Shown here in pieces: positions 45,913 to 55,617 of a DNA stretch of 64,000 nucleotides. This stretch comes from Bradyrhizobium ottawaense (GTDB taxonomy: Bacteria; Pseudomonadota; Alphaproteobacteria; Rhizobiales; Xanthobacteraceae). The stretch covers positions 4,661,001 through 4,725,000 of the forward strand of contig NZ_LT629693.1 in NCBI RefSeq assembly GCF_900099825.1. The letters are read 5' to 3'. How positions within the stretch are numbered: position 1 is the stretch's first letter; each line of letters starts with the position of its first letter. The notes beneath the pieces are model-generated. The model ran no database searches. It was not told the DNA's origin and saw nothing but the letters and a program-made list of their open reading frames with translations. The translations under genes were made by a program, and so were the position numbers.

Positions 45913-48006
45913 TCACGCCGCGCGGATCTTGCCGAGGAAATCCGTGACCTGATGACCGAGCTGCTGGCTCTGCGTCTCCAGAGTCTCGGAGGCGCTCTTG
46001 ACGTCGTCGGCTGCGGCCGCCGCCGCATCGGCATCGGCCTTCACACCGACGATATTGTCGGACACGTTCTTGGTGCCTTGCGCTGCGTACTGCGTGCTGC
46101 GCGTGATCTCTTGGGTCGCTGCGCCCTGTTCCTGGACTGCTGCGGCAATCGCGGTGGCGACCTCATTGACCTCGCCGATGATGCTGCCGATGCCCTTGAT
46201 GGCGTCGATGGCTTCGCCGGCGACCTTCTGGATGTCGGAGATCTGCTCGGAAATCTCCTCGGTCGCCTTGGCGGTCTGGCTTGCTAGCGATTTGACTTCG
46301 GAAGCAACCACCGCAAAGCCGCGGCCGGCTTCACCGGCGCGGGCGGCTTCGATGGTGGCGTTCAGCGCCAGCAGGTTGGTCTGGGCCGCGATGGAATTGA
46401 TGAGGCCGACGACCTCGCCGATCCGGCCGGCCGACTTGGCGAGGCCCTGCACGGTGCTGTCGGTTTCGCGCGCCTGACTGACCGCGCGGCTGGCAATGCC
46501 GGCCGCGTGCGCCGCCTGCTGCGAGATGTCGTTGATCGACGCGCTGAGTTCCTCGGCGGCGGCCGCGACGCTCTCGACGCTGGTCGAGGCTTCCCCGGAG
46601 GCCTTCTCGGCGACCTGGACGCGGGCGTTGGTCTGGCGGGAAACCGTCGACAGGCCGGTCGAGGTGGAGCGCATCTGGCCCGACGCATCGCCGAGCTGGT
46701 TCAGCGTCTGGCGCACCACGCTCTCGAACTCGCCGACATAGTTTTCGATCGCCTTCTGCCGGCCCACGGCGGCGGCGTTGTGCTCGTGCTCCTGCGCTTC
46801 GATCCGGACCTTGTCCATCGCCTGCTGCTTGAAGGTTTCCAGTGCGCCGGCCAGTGCGCCGATTTCGTCGTTGCGTGCGGCGTAGCCGGTGTCGACGGCG
46901 AGATCGCCGGCGGCGACCTTCAGCATCGCATCGCGCATGTTGTGCAGCGGCTTGATGACGCGGCGGGTGACCATCGTCATCGCGCCGAACGTCAAGGCGA
47001 GTGCGGCGGCCAGCAGCGAGAGTTGCAGCACCAGCGAGCGCATGGCGCCGGAATACTGCATCGCTGAGTGATCGCGGGCCGCATCGAGCGCGCCTTCGGC
47101 GACACCGACGGCGGCGCTGAGGCGTCCGACCGTGATCGGGCTCCACTGGTTCGCGGTCAGTTCGGGCTTTTCGCCGGCGATCATCGCCTTCAGCAGCCGC
47201 TCGCGCAGGTCGAGATAGGACTGTTCGAAATAGGCCCTCTTGTTGGCTTCGATCGCAGCGGCCAGCGCCGGCGGCAACTGCATGCCGGCGGCGGTCAGTT
47301 GCAGCGCGTTCCATGCGGCGTCGGTGCCGCCGGTGAATTTGACGAAGGTCAGGCGCGTTTCCGGCGGGACCTTGTCGATCGCCAACCCGTTCGAAATCAG
47401 CAGCGAGGCCTCGCCGGCAGTGTTGCGCAGCAGCCAGGCGATCTGCTTGATGGCGAACAACTGGTCGATCACGGCGTCCTGGTGGTTGACGCTGCCGGCG
47501 AGCACGCCCGACAGCTTGTCGAGGACGTTCAGCAACCCCTGCGTCGTCTCCATGTATTCCTTGGCCAGCGCCGCACGGCGCGGCGACGCCGGCTGCGCCA
47601 TCAACTCCCAGAATTCCTTCTGCCCGGCGGTCAGCGTCCTGAACAGGCGCTCGAATTCGGGGACCAGGGTTTGCTGCTGGGGGAATTCGATCTTGCCGAA
47701 CAGCGCGAGCGCGTTGCTCATGCCCGGCATTTCGGCGTCGCGCAGCGATCGCAGATATTTCTCGATGTCGCTGTCCAGCGGCGCGCCGCCGTTCAACAGC
47801 CGGTTGGTGGTGGAGCGGTCGGTGCGCAGATTGTGCATCGCCTTGAACATGTTCGCGGAAGCATCGGTGATGACCGAGATGCGGCCGGCCTGCTGCAGGC
47901 GTCCCCAGGAATCCCAGGCGTTGAGCGAAAATCCGACCACCACGCAGAAGGAAGTGGCGAGAATGACGGTCTTCAGCAGCGCGGATACGGTCAGACGATT
48001 CAACAT
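45913..48006 (-). CDS. Methyl-accepting chemotaxis protein
   Basis: Transmembrane chemoreceptor of 697 residues. A helix at about 10-30 leads to a large periplasmic helical domain (about 35-310), a second helix near 325-350, a HAMP domain ([21 protein letters not shown] in part) and a signalling domain with the hairpin tip [24 protein letters not shown] (in part). The ligand is unknown; the domain resembles the nitrate- or aromatic-sensing helical-bundle type only loosely. No CheW/CheR pentapeptide is visible at the C-terminus (FLGKIRAA). Confidence 0.92.
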   Translation of the reverse strand: MLNRLTVSALLKTVILATSFCVVVGFSLNAWDSWGRLQQAGRISVITDASANMFKAMHNLRTDRSTTNRLLNGGAPLDSDIEKYLRSLRDAEMPGMSNALALFGKIEFPQQQTLVPEFERLFRTLTAGQKEFWELMAQPASPRRAALAKEYMETTQGLLNVLDKLSGVLAGSVNHQDAVIDQLFAIKQIAWLLRNTAGEASLLISNGLAIDKVPPETRLTFVKFTGGTDAAWNALQLTAAGMQLPPALAAAIEANKRAYFEQSYLDLRERLLKAMIAGEKPELTANQWSPITVGRLSAAVGVAEGALDAARDHSAMQYSGAMRSLVLQLSLLAAALALTFGAMTMVTRRVIKPLHNMRDAMLKVAAGDLAVDTGYAARNDEIGALAGALETFKQQAMDKVRIEAQEHEHNAAAVGRQKAIENYVGEFESVVRQTLNQLGDASGQMRSTSTGLSTVSRQTNARVQVAEKASGEASTSVESVAAAAEELSASINDISQQAAHAAGIASRAVSQARETDSTVQGLAKSAGRIGEVVGLINSIAAQTNLLALNATIEAARAGEAGRGFAVVASEVKSLASQTAKATEEISEQISDIQKVAGEAIDAIKGIGSIIGEVNEVATAIAAAVQEQGAATQEITRSTQYAAQGTKNVSDNIVGVKADADAAAAAADDVKSASETLETQSQQLGHQVTDFLGKIRAA

Positions 48007-48137
48007 GATGCTCCCCCAAAGCTGCGGCCATTGGGGGGTAAAATGGTAAATACTTAGGCAGCGTTACTGCCGTATTAATACGAGGGTCCTTGAAATGACT
48101 GGGGTTTTGGAAAGGGCAATCTCTGGTTCCCCGCAGC

Positions 48138-48162
48138 GGAACCCGGCGCCATCGGGCACGTT
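48138..48162 (+). promoter_or_regulatory. Perfect sigma-EcfG promoter of a small membrane protein gene
   Basis: GGAAC (48138-48142), exactly 16 bases, then CGTT (48159-48162). It lies 48 bases before the start at 48210. All nine consensus bases match. Confidence 0.85.
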
Positions 48163-48209
48163 AACAAAAACCTAACAGCGCATTTCAATGAATGACCAAG
48201 GGGGCTTGC

Positions 48210-48365
48210 ATGCTTGTCGGTGCACTCATCACGTTTCTCGTCGTTATCCTTATCCTCTATCTCATCAACCTGTTGCCGCTCGACGGCCGTGCCAAGCAGA
48301 TCTGCCGCGTCGTCGTGATCGTGCTCGGCGTGATCTCGCTGCTGAAATACATCGCGGTGTTTTAG
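48210..48365 (+). CDS. Small membrane protein, Thivi_2564-like (51 aa)
   Basis: A 51-residue protein of two hydrophobic helices (MLVGALITFLVVILILYLI in part; VVVIVLGVISLLKYIAVF) joined by LPLDGRAKQICR. The pattern matches the small Thivi_2564 membrane family as I recall it; function is unknown. The ATG at 48210 follows AAGGGGG. A perfect EcfG promoter upstream marks it as a real, stress-induced gene. Confidence 0.8.
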   Translation: MLVGALITFLVVILILYLINLLPLDGRAKQICRVVVIVLGVISLLKYIAVF

Positions 48366-48374
48366 CCGGGCTCG

Positions 48375-48459
48375 CGTCATTGCGAGCGAAGCAAAGCAAT
48401 CCATGCTGCGGCATTCCGGATAGATGGATTGCTTCGTCGCTTCGCTCCTCGCAATGACG
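48375..48459. repeat. Palindromic repeat (CGTCATTGCGAGCG family)
   Basis: CGTCATTGCGAGCGAAGC at the left and GCTTCGCTCCTCGCAATGACG at the right are complementary with small bulges, with inner AAGCAATCCA/TGGATTGCTT arms. It sits between the small membrane protein and the glcB terminator. Confidence 0.85.
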
Positions 48460-48472
48460 GGGACGAAACGAA

Positions 48473-48500
48473 AAAAGCCCCGGCAGATGCCGGGGCTTTT
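48473..48500 (-). terminator. Rho-independent terminator after glcB
   Basis: A perfect 12-bp stem (48473-48484 with 48489-48500) has loop AGAT. On the minus strand it ends TTTTTTCGTTTCG. It lies 24 bases past the glcB stop. Confidence 0.9.
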
Positions 48501-48523
48501 CCTTGAGACGCGTCCTCGCCTGA

Positions 48524-50686
48524 TTAACCGGCCGCCTTGGCTTCGCGGCGGCGGGCGGTGAGGATGTATTCGGTATAGCCGTTCGGCTGCTCGCGGCCTT
48601 TGAAGACGAGGTCGCAGGCGGCCTGGAACGCAACGCCGTCGAAGGCTGGCGCCATCGGCTTGTACAGCGCATCGCCGGCATTCTGCTTGTCGACCACGAC
48701 GGCCATGCGCTTCAGCGATTCCATCACCTGGTCCTTGCTGACGACGCCATGCGCCAGCCAGTTCGCCAGATGCTGGCTCGAAATGCGCAAGGTGGCGCGG
48801 TCTTCCATCAGGCCGACGTCATGGATGTCGGGCACCTTGGAGCAGCCGACGCCCTGGTCGATCCAGCGCACGACATAGCCGAGGATGCCTTGGCAATTGT
48901 TGTCGATCTCCTGCTTGACGTCATCCGGCGCCCAGTTCGACTGTGACATCGGAATGGTCAGGATGTCGGAGAGTTTTGCGCGCTGTCCGCCCTTGGCGAG
49001 TTCCTGCTGGCGCGCCTGTACGTTGACCTGATGATAATGCAGCGCGTGCAGCGTGGCGGCGGTCGGTGACGGCACCCAGGCGGTGGTCGCGCCGGCCTGC
49101 GGGTGGCCGATCTTCTGGGTGAGCATGTCAGCCATCTTGTCGGGGGCGGCCCACATGCCCTTGCCGATCTGGGCATGGCCGGGCAGGCCGTCGATCAGGC
49201 CCATGTCGACGTTCCAGTCTTCATAGGCCTTGATCCAGGGCTGCGCCTTCATGTCGTTCTTGCGGATCATCGGACCCGCTTCCATCGAGGTATGGATCTC
49301 GTCGCCGGTGCGATCGAGGAAGCCGGTGTTGATGAAGCAGATCCGCTTCGAGGCGTTCTGGATGCAGGCCTTGAGGTTGACCGTGGTGCGGCGCTCTTCG
49401 TCCATGATGCCGACCTTCATGGTGTTCTCGGGCAAGCCGAGCAGCTTCTCGACCGCGCCGAACAGTTCGCAGGTCAGTGCGACTTCGTCCGGGCCGTGCA
49501 TCTTCGGCTTGACGATGTAGACCGAGCCGGTGCGGCTGTTCCTGGTCTTGGAGGAGCCCTTGAGATCGTGGATCGCCAAAAGGCCGGCGACCGCGGCATC
49601 GAGCAGGCCTTCCGGAATTTCTTCGCCCTTGTCGTCGAGCACGGCGTCGGTGAACATGTGATGGCCGACATTGCGCATCAACAGCAGGCTGCGGCCGTGC
49701 AGCGTGAGCTGTTTGCCGTCCGGCGTCTTGTAGACGCGGTCGGGGTTGAGCGCGCGCTTCAGCGTCTTGCCGCCCTTGTCGAAATCGGCCGACAGCGTGC
49801 CGTCCATCAGGCCGAGCGTGTTGCGATAGACCAGCACCTTGTCTTCGGCATCGACGGCCGCAACCGAGTCTTCCATGTCGAGAATGGTCGAGACCGCGGA
49901 TTCCAGGATCATGTCGGCGACGCCGGCCGGGTCGTCCTTGCCGATGATGTTGCTGCGATCGATTTTGACTTCGACATGCATGCCGTTGTTGACCAGAAGA
50001 ATCTCGGTCGGGGCGGCGGCGTCGCCGAGATAGCCGGCGAACTGCGTTTCATTTTTCAGCGCGGTGGCGTTGCCGCTCTTCAATTTCACCGCCAACTGGC
50101 CGGCGATAACGCTATACGATGTCACGTCGGTGTGGCTGCCGGTCGCCAGCGGCACGGCGGCGTCGAGGAAAGCCTTGGCCTTGGCGATCACCTTGTCGCC
50201 GCGCGCCTTGTTGTAGCCACGGCCAGCCTCGCTCGGATCGTGCGGGATCGCGTCGGTGCCGTAGAACGCATCATACAGGCTGCCCCAGCGCGCATTCGCC
50301 GCGTTCAGCGCGTAGCGGGCGTTGGTCAGGGGCACGACAAGCTGCGGGCCGCAGATCTTGCCGATTTCCTCGTCGACATTTGCTGTCTCGACCTTGTGGG
50401 TCGCCGGCTCCGGCAACAGGTAGCCGATCTCCTTGAGGAAGGCCGTGTAGGCGTTCATGTCGAAGGCCTTGCCCTTGTTGGCACGGTGCCAGCCGTCGAT
50501 CTTGGCCTGCAGCGCGTCGCGGACGGCGAGCAATTCGCGGTTTTTCGGCCCCAATGTCTTGATGATGCCTGCGACACCGGCCCAGAACGCATCGGGCGAA
50601 ATCCCGGTTTTGGGGGTCGCCTCCTTGGCGATGAAATCGAACAGTTCAGGGGCGATCTTCAATCCGTGGGCATCGACACGATTCAT
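48524..50686 (-). CDS. glcB: Malate synthase G
   Basis: Glyoxylate-shunt enzyme condensing glyoxylate and acetyl-CoA to malate in the cytoplasm. The 720 residues match isoform G (about 720-730). Landmarks are [20 protein letters not shown] (in part), [19 protein letters not shown] (in part), [18 protein letters not shown] (in part), [26 protein letters not shown] (in part) and [24 protein letters not shown] (in part). The ATG at 50686 follows GAGAAAG. No isocitrate lyase gene is in view; it is single-gene, with its own terminator. Confidence 0.96.
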   Translation of the reverse strand: MNRVDAHGLKIAPELFDFIAKEATPKTGISPDAFWAGVAGIIKTLGPKNRELLAVRDALQAKIDGWHRANKGKAFDMNAYTAFLKEIGYLLPEPATHKVETANVDEEIGKICGPQLVVPLTNARYALNAANARWGSLYDAFYGTDAIPHDPSEAGRGYNKARGDKVIAKAKAFLDAAVPLATGSHTDVTSYSVIAGQLAVKLKSGNATALKNETQFAGYLGDAAAPTEILLVNNGMHVEVKIDRSNIIGKDDPAGVADMILESAVSTILDMEDSVAAVDAEDKVLVYRNTLGLMDGTLSADFDKGGKTLKRALNPDRVYKTPDGKQLTLHGRSLLLMRNVGHHMFTDAVLDDKGEEIPEGLLDAAVAGLLAIHDLKGSSKTRNSRTGSVYIVKPKMHGPDEVALTCELFGAVEKLLGLPENTMKVGIMDEERRTTVNLKACIQNASKRICFINTGFLDRTGDEIHTSMEAGPMIRKNDMKAQPWIKAYEDWNVDMGLIDGLPGHAQIGKGMWAAPDKMADMLTQKIGHPQAGATTAWVPSPTAATLHALHYHQVNVQARQQELAKGGQRAKLSDILTIPMSQSNWAPDDVKQEIDNNCQGILGYVVRWIDQGVGCSKVPDIHDVGLMEDRATLRISSQHLANWLAHGVVSKDQVMESLKRMAVVVDKQNAGDALYKPMAPAFDGVAFQAACDLVFKGREQPNGYTEYILTARRREAKAAG

Positions 50687-50830
50687 GATGGGCTTTCTCA
50701 ATCGAAATGGCGTTTACCGGCTGTTTTCAGAAGAAAAGCAGCAAAAAACGCGCCAAAGGGGCCGCGTTGGCAGCCCTTTTAGCGCTAAAGCCGGGTCGAT
50801 GAGAAGGCCCCAATAGGCCTGAATGCAGGC

Positions 50831-52747
50831 CTAGATATTGGCCGCCAGGTCGACCAGTTCGTTGAACAGAATGCCGGTCTCGGCCAGCATCCGCTCGATC
50901 TCGTCGGTGGCATCGGTAACCGAGCGGGTCGATGTGTCGATCTTCAACTCGCATTCGGTCGGCGGCTGGTAATCGTTGGTGATGCCGGTGAACGACGGCA
51001 GGGTCCCGGCGCGCGCCTTGGCATAGTGGCCCTTGGGGTCGCGGCTCTCGCAGACCTCGGCAGGTGCGGCGACATGGACTTCGCGGAACGCGGTGTCGGC
51101 GATGCGTCGCGCCGCGGCGCGATCCGCCAGCGCCGGCGAAACCGCGGCGACGATAGCGATATGGCCGTTGCGCGCCAGATGGCTGGCGACTTCGGCCAGA
51201 CGCCGGATGTTTTCGCTGCGGTCCTGCGGCGAAAAGCCGAGATCGCTGTTGAGGCCGGCGCGCAGCGTGTCGCCGTCGAGCAGGATCGGCGAGCCGCCAT
51301 TGCCGAACAGCCGACGCTCCAGTGCGCGGGCCAGCGTCGACTTGCCGGAGCCCGGCAGACCTGTCAGCCAGATCACCGCGCCGTTGTGGCGATAGCGCGC
51401 CGAGCGCTCCTCGGGCCGCAACGCACTTTCCACCGGCACGATGTCGACGGGAATGGCGCGTTGTCCGGCGTCGACCGAGAGCACCAGGCCGCCGCCGGCA
51501 ATGCGGCCGTTGACCTCGATCACCAGCCGTCCGGTACGTGGATTGTCGGAATAGGGATCGGCCGCGACCGGCTGCGCCAGCGAAATGTCGATTTCGCCGA
51601 CGTGATTGCGCGCGATCGCCTTGGTCTCGGCGTTGGAGAGTTCGCCGGGATCAACCGCCTTCTCGATCGCGACCACGCTGGCGCGGCTCTCCCGCGTGCC
51701 GAGGCGGATCAGGATCTGATCGCCCTTCGACAGCGGCTTGTCGTGCAGCCAGAAAATCCGGGCGCGGATCCGCCGTGTATCGCGCGGGGTTGCGCCGGCA
51801 TGCGCAATGACGTCACCGCGTTCGATGAACAGTTCGCGGTCGAGCGTGATGCCGACCGAGCGGCCGGCGCCGTGGCGGCCGGAAAGCGGCGTCACCGGCC
51901 AGCTCTCCACGGTCTTGATCTTCGCGATCTTGCCGGCGGGCATGATGACGATTTCATCGCCGGCGCTGAGCTGGCCGGATTCGATGCGGCCGGCGACGAT
52001 GCGGCGGTCGTCGAACTTGTAGATCGCCTGCACCGGCAGCCGCAGCGCCAGTAGCTCCAGCGGCCGGGCCGGCTCGAGCGCATCGAGCGCCTCGACCACG
52101 GTCGGGCCGCGGTACCAGCCGATCCTGTCTGTATGTTCGGCAACCCCGTCGCCGTCGCGCGCTGAAATCGGAATCACTGCCGACGGCGTCACGCCAAGGC
52201 CGATCAGGTGCGCCGAAATCTCGTCGCTGATTTCCTTGAATCTGCTGGCGCTGAAGTCGACCCGGTCCATCTTGTTAACGACGACGGCGACCTGCCTGAT
52301 TCCCAGGAGATGCAGGAGATAGCCGTGACGCCTTGTCTGGTCACGTACGCCTTCCAGCGCGTCGATGATCAGCACCGCGCCGTCGGCCTGCGAGGCGCCG
52401 GTGATCATGTTGCGGAGGAATTCAGCGTGGCCGGGCGCGTCGATCAGCACCACGTCGCGCGAGCGGGTGCGGAAGCGGATCTGCGTGGTGTCGATGGTAA
52501 TGCCCTGGTCGCGCTCGGTCTGCAGCGCATCGAGCAGGAACGACCATTCGAACGGCATGCCGCGCCGCGCGCTGACGGCTTTCAGCATTTCCAGCTTGCC
52601 CTCGGGCAGGCTGCCGGTTTCGTGCAGCAGCCGTCCGACCAGGGTGGATTTGCCATGGTCGACATGGCCGACGATGACGATGCGGACTTGTGGTCGCGTG
52701 GTGCCGTTCGGTGTCGCCGAAACGCTTGCGGGGAGGATCATGTTCAT
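50831..52747 (-). CDS. cysNC: CysNC, fused ATP sulfurylase large subunit and APS kinase
   Basis: Bifunctional sulfate-activation enzyme of 638 residues. Residues 1-440 are CysN (GTPase) with [14 protein letters not shown] and NKMD. Residues about 460-638 are APS kinase (CysC) with Walker [20 protein letters not shown] and a lid segment near 580. Together with CysD it converts sulfate to APS and then PAPS. NodQ is the symbiotic paralog in some rhizobia, but position with cysD, cysI and cysH argues for the assimilatory enzyme. Confidence 0.95.
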   Translation of the reverse strand: MNMILPASVSATPNGTTRPQVRIVIVGHVDHGKSTLVGRLLHETGSLPEGKLEMLKAVSARRGMPFEWSFLLDALQTERDQGITIDTTQIRFRTRSRDVVLIDAPGHAEFLRNMITGASQADGAVLIIDALEGVRDQTRRHGYLLHLLGIRQVAVVVNKMDRVDFSASRFKEISDEISAHLIGLGVTPSAVIPISARDGDGVAEHTDRIGWYRGPTVVEALDALEPARPLELLALRLPVQAIYKFDDRRIVAGRIESGQLSAGDEIVIMPAGKIAKIKTVESWPVTPLSGRHGAGRSVGITLDRELFIERGDVIAHAGATPRDTRRIRARIFWLHDKPLSKGDQILIRLGTRESRASVVAIEKAVDPGELSNAETKAIARNHVGEIDISLAQPVAADPYSDNPRTGRLVIEVNGRIAGGGLVLSVDAGQRAIPVDIVPVESALRPEERSARYRHNGAVIWLTGLPGSGKSTLARALERRLFGNGGSPILLDGDTLRAGLNSDLGFSPQDRSENIRRLAEVASHLARNGHIAIVAAVSPALADRAAARRIADTAFREVHVAAPAEVCESRDPKGHYAKARAGTLPSFTGITNDYQPPTECELKIDTSTRSVTDATDEIERMLAETGILFNELVDLAANI

Positions 52748-52772
52748 CGGAGCCGCCTAACTTGGAGATACG

Positions 52773-53678
52773 TCAGAGATAGCCGGCGACGCGTAGCCGC
52801 TCGAAGGCATCTTCGGTTTCGTGATCGAGCGCGCGGCCGGCGCGCTCCGGCACCTTGGTGCCGTCGAGCTCGGTGAGAATTTCATCGATGTTCGACGCCG
52901 TCGACGCCACCGGATTGGTGATGTCCTGGTCGCCGAGCGAGCGATAACGCTTGCCGTCTTTCGCCAGATAAAGCGGGATGATCGGAATGTTTTCGCGCTT
53001 GGTGTAGGCCCAGATGTCGGCCTCGGTCCAATGCAGGATCGGATGAATGCGCAGATGCGCGCCGGGCGGCGGCGAAGCGTTGAACTGGTCCCAGAATTCC
53101 GGTGGCTGATCGCGCACATCCCAGCCGCCTTCGAGACCGCGCGGCGAGAACACGCGCTCCTTGGCGCGGGTGGCTTCCTCGTCGCGCCGGATGCCGGCGA
53201 TCAATCCGTCGAAACCATATTTGGTGAGCGCCCACTTCAGCCCTTCGGTCTTGCGCGCCGCGGAGCGCGCGGCCGGCGGCAAGGTCGGATCGACGGCGTC
53301 GATCGGCGGGCAGGGCTCGATCTTGAGATCGAGCTCCCACTCTTTGCCGTACTGGTCGCGGAACGCGTACATCTCCGGAAATTTCTTGGCGGTGTCGACG
53401 TGCAGCGCCGGGAATGGCACGCGGCCGAAGAAGGCCTTGCGCGCCAGCCAGATCATCACGTTGGAATCCTTGCCGAGCGACCACAGCAGCGCGAGCTTCT
53501 TCAGCCGCGCGAATGCTTCGCGCAGAATGTAGATGCTCTGCGCCTCGAGTTCGTCGAGGTGGTCCATCGAGGGCGGCGGCAGCCGTCCCCCGGCCAAAAT
53601 TTGCGGCACGGAAGCTGCCTGTTGGAGGTCCGGGCCGCGCAACCGGTCTGAAGCGGATTCGTTGTCGAGAAGATGCAT
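52773..53678 (-). CDS. cysD: CysD, ATP sulfurylase small subunit
   Basis: Catalytic subunit of ATP sulfurylase. The 301 residues from ATG 53678 (MHLLDN) fit the usual length; a longer frame to 53726 enters the operator region. The PP-loop reads LLWSLGKDSNVMIWL with family blocks PFPALHVDTAKKFPEM and FSPRGLEGGWDVRDQPPE (in part). The kinase-like LGKDS differs from the common SGGKDS by missing the first Gly, as is normal for CysD. cysNC follows after 25 bases. Confidence 0.95.
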   Translation of the reverse strand: MHLLDNESASDRLRGPDLQQAASVPQILAGGRLPPPSMDHLDELEAQSIYILREAFARLKKLALLWSLGKDSNVMIWLARKAFFGRVPFPALHVDTAKKFPEMYAFRDQYGKEWELDLKIEPCPPIDAVDPTLPPAARSAARKTEGLKWALTKYGFDGLIAGIRRDEEATRAKERVFSPRGLEGGWDVRDQPPEFWDQFNASPPPGAHLRIHPILHWTEADIWAYTKRENIPIIPLYLAKDGKRYRSLGDQDITNPVASTASNIDEILTELDGTKVPERAGRALDHETEDAFERLRVAGYL

Positions 53679-53719
53679 CTCTGAGCCTTGGCCGTAGGAG
53701 GCTAAAATTCTATAGTTGC

Positions 53720-53755
53720 GCCGCAATAGAGAAGAAATAATTTTCTCTTTGCGGC
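53720..53755. promoter_or_regulatory. Inverted repeat in the cysD-cysG divergent promoter region
   Basis: GCCGCAA-T-AGAGAA (53720-53733) faces TTCTCT-TTGCGGC (53743-53755) around an AT core: an almost perfect 13-bp dyad with one bulged base. It lies between the divergent cysD and cysG starts. TTGCGG/CCGCAA half-sites also occur at 58522-58562 before sbp. A sulfur regulator of the CysB/LysR type is a plausible binder; none is encoded here. Confidence 0.65.
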
Positions 53756-53821
53756 CATTGAATGAGACATATATAGAAAATAATTCCAGTCAACCCCGGA
53801 AGTGGGGGAAGCGAGTATCGC

Positions 53822-55276
53822 ATGCGATTTCTGCCCGTGTTCCTCGATCTGCAAAGCGGCGTGGTGCTGCTCGTCGGAGCCGGCGACCTCGTGCGCGCAA
53901 AATTGCGCCTGCTGACGTCAGCCGGTGCACGGGTTCGCTGGTTCGCCACCGACGGCAATTACGATCTGGGCGGCCTCGAAGACGCCGAGGCGGCGCGGAT
54001 CGAAGCTGCGACGGGCGATCCGCTGACGGCCGATCTCTCAAACGTTCTCGCGGTGCTCTGCGCCGGTGCCGGCGACATCGGCGTTGCGATGTCGGCGCGG
54101 GCAAAGGCGGTCGGCCTGCCGGTCAATGTGATGGACGACCTCGCGCATTCGACCTTCATCTTTCCGGCGATCGTCGATCGCGGCGACGTCGTCGTCGCGG
54201 TCGGGACCGGCGGAGCCTCGCCGGTGGTGGCGCGCCGCGTGCGCGAGCGGATCGAAGCGGTGTTGCCGGCGCGGATCGGCGATCTCGCCAGCTTCATCGG
54301 CGGCTTTCGCAAATCGATGCATGAACGCATCCCCGAATTTTCGCTGCGCCGCCGCTTCTGGGAGCGCGTGATCGACGGTCCGATCGGCGCACTGGTTCTG
54401 GCCGGGCGCAGGACCGAGGCTGAAACCGCGCTCAAGGACATCACCGATCCCTCCGGCTTCGCCGGCGCCAACGCACAAGGCAAGGCCGAGGGCTGGGTGA
54501 CGCTGGTCGGCGCCGGGCCGGGCGATCCGGATCTGCTCACCGTCAAGGCGCTGCGCGCGCTGCAGGACGCCGATGTCGTGTTCTACGATGAACTGGTCTC
54601 GGCGGAGATTCTCGATCGCATTCGCCGCGACGCGTCGCGCATTCCGGTCGGCCGCCGCGTCGGCAAGCCCGGTATCGGCCAGGACAACATCAACCAGTTG
54701 CTGATCGATGCAGCCAAGGCCGGTCAGCGCGTGGTGCGGCTGAAGGGCGGCGATCCCTTCGTCTTCGGCCGCGGCGGCGAGGAAATCGAAGCGCTGCGTC
54801 AGGCCGGCATCGCCTGTTCGGTGGTTCCGGGCATCACCGCGGGACTGGGCGCAGCTTCGCAATTCGAAGTGCCGTTGACCTATCGGCGCGAGGCGACGCG
54901 CATCACCTTTCTCACCGCACACAAGGCCAGCGACGCCGAGAAGGTGGATTGGTCGGTGCTGACGGACGACAAGATGACCATCGTCGTCTACATGGGCATG
55001 ACCGCAGCGCCATCGGTTCGCGCCGGCCTGCTGGCCGCCGGCCGCTCGCCGCAGACGCCGGTCGGCGTGTTCGCGCGGGTGACGCGGCCGGACGCGCAGG
55101 CCGCGGTCGGCAGGCTCGAGAGCCTTCCCGATCTGATCGAGCAAATCGACGGCGGCCCCGCCGTCCTCATTATCGGCGACGTGGTCGCGCATTCCGCGCC
55201 GTGGCGCCAGTCCAACCTCGATGAACAATTTTATCTCGACGACGTGATCTCCAACCTGCTGGAAGCTGCCGAATGA
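53822..55276 (+). CDS. cysG: CysG, siroheme synthase
   Basis: Trifunctional enzyme making siroheme for sulfite reductase. Residues 1-205 form the dehydrogenase/ferrochelatase half, with a Rossmann-like start VVLLVGAGDLVRAKL and VVAVGTGGASPVVARRVRE (in part). Residues about 222-465 form the uroporphyrinogen methyltransferase half, with VTLVGAGPGDPDLLTVKA, VVRLKGGDPFVFGRGGEE (in part) and VVPGITAGLGAAS. ATG at 53822 follows GGGGGAAG. It overlaps the next gene by ATGA. Confidence 0.95.
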   Translation: MRFLPVFLDLQSGVVLLVGAGDLVRAKLRLLTSAGARVRWFATDGNYDLGGLEDAEAARIEAATGDPLTADLSNVLAVLCAGAGDIGVAMSARAKAVGLPVNVMDDLAHSTFIFPAIVDRGDVVVAVGTGGASPVVARRVRERIEAVLPARIGDLASFIGGFRKSMHERIPEFSLRRRFWERVIDGPIGALVLAGRRTEAETALKDITDPSGFAGANAQGKAEGWVTLVGAGPGDPDLLTVKALRALQDADVVFYDELVSAEILDRIRRDASRIPVGRRVGKPGIGQDNINQLLIDAAKAGQRVVRLKGGDPFVFGRGGEEIEALRQAGIACSVVPGITAGLGAASQFEVPLTYRREATRITFLTAHKASDAEKVDWSVLTDDKMTIVVYMGMTAAPSVRAGLLAAGRSPQTPVGVFARVTRPDAQAAVGRLESLPDLIEQIDGGPAVLIIGDVVAHSAPWRQSNLDEQFYLDDVISNLLEAAE

Positions 55277-55596
55277 CCTCTCCGCTCGAACAGAAGAAAA
55301 TCAAATTATCGGGCCCCTCGATGGTGACCGCCAACCGAACCTGGGATGGCGCCGTGATCTACCGTACCGCCGCGCAAGGCTGGTCGACGGAGCTAACGGA
55401 TGCCGCCGTTGTCCGCACCTCCGATGACGCCCGCGCGCTGCTGGCCGAATCCGTCGCCGATGACGTCGGCGCCATCGGTGCCTATATCGCACCGGTGGAA
55501 GTCAGGGATACCGGCAAGATCGGACCCGGCAACCTTCGTGAGCAGATCCGCTCGGCGGGCCTGACCATCGATCTCAAGGTTCCGGCGCAAGCCTGA
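55273..55596 (+). CDS. DUF2849 protein of the sulfate-reduction operon
   Basis: 107-residue cytoplasmic protein of family DUF2849, known to sit beside cysI in alphaproteobacteria but not characterised. Visible blocks are KIKLSGPSMVTANRTWDG (in part), VIYRTAAQGWST and IGAYIAPVEVRD. Its start overlaps cysG (ATGA) and cysI begins 21 bases after its stop, so it is surely co-translated. A role in reductase assembly or electron supply is conceivable. Confidence 0.85.
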   Translation: MTSPLEQKKIKLSGPSMVTANRTWDGAVIYRTAAQGWSTELTDAAVVRTSDDARALLAESVADDVGAIGAYIAPVEVRDTGKIGPGNLREQIRSAGLTIDLKVPAQA

Positions 55597-55617
55597 TCCA
55601 TCAAGGACTGATCCATC

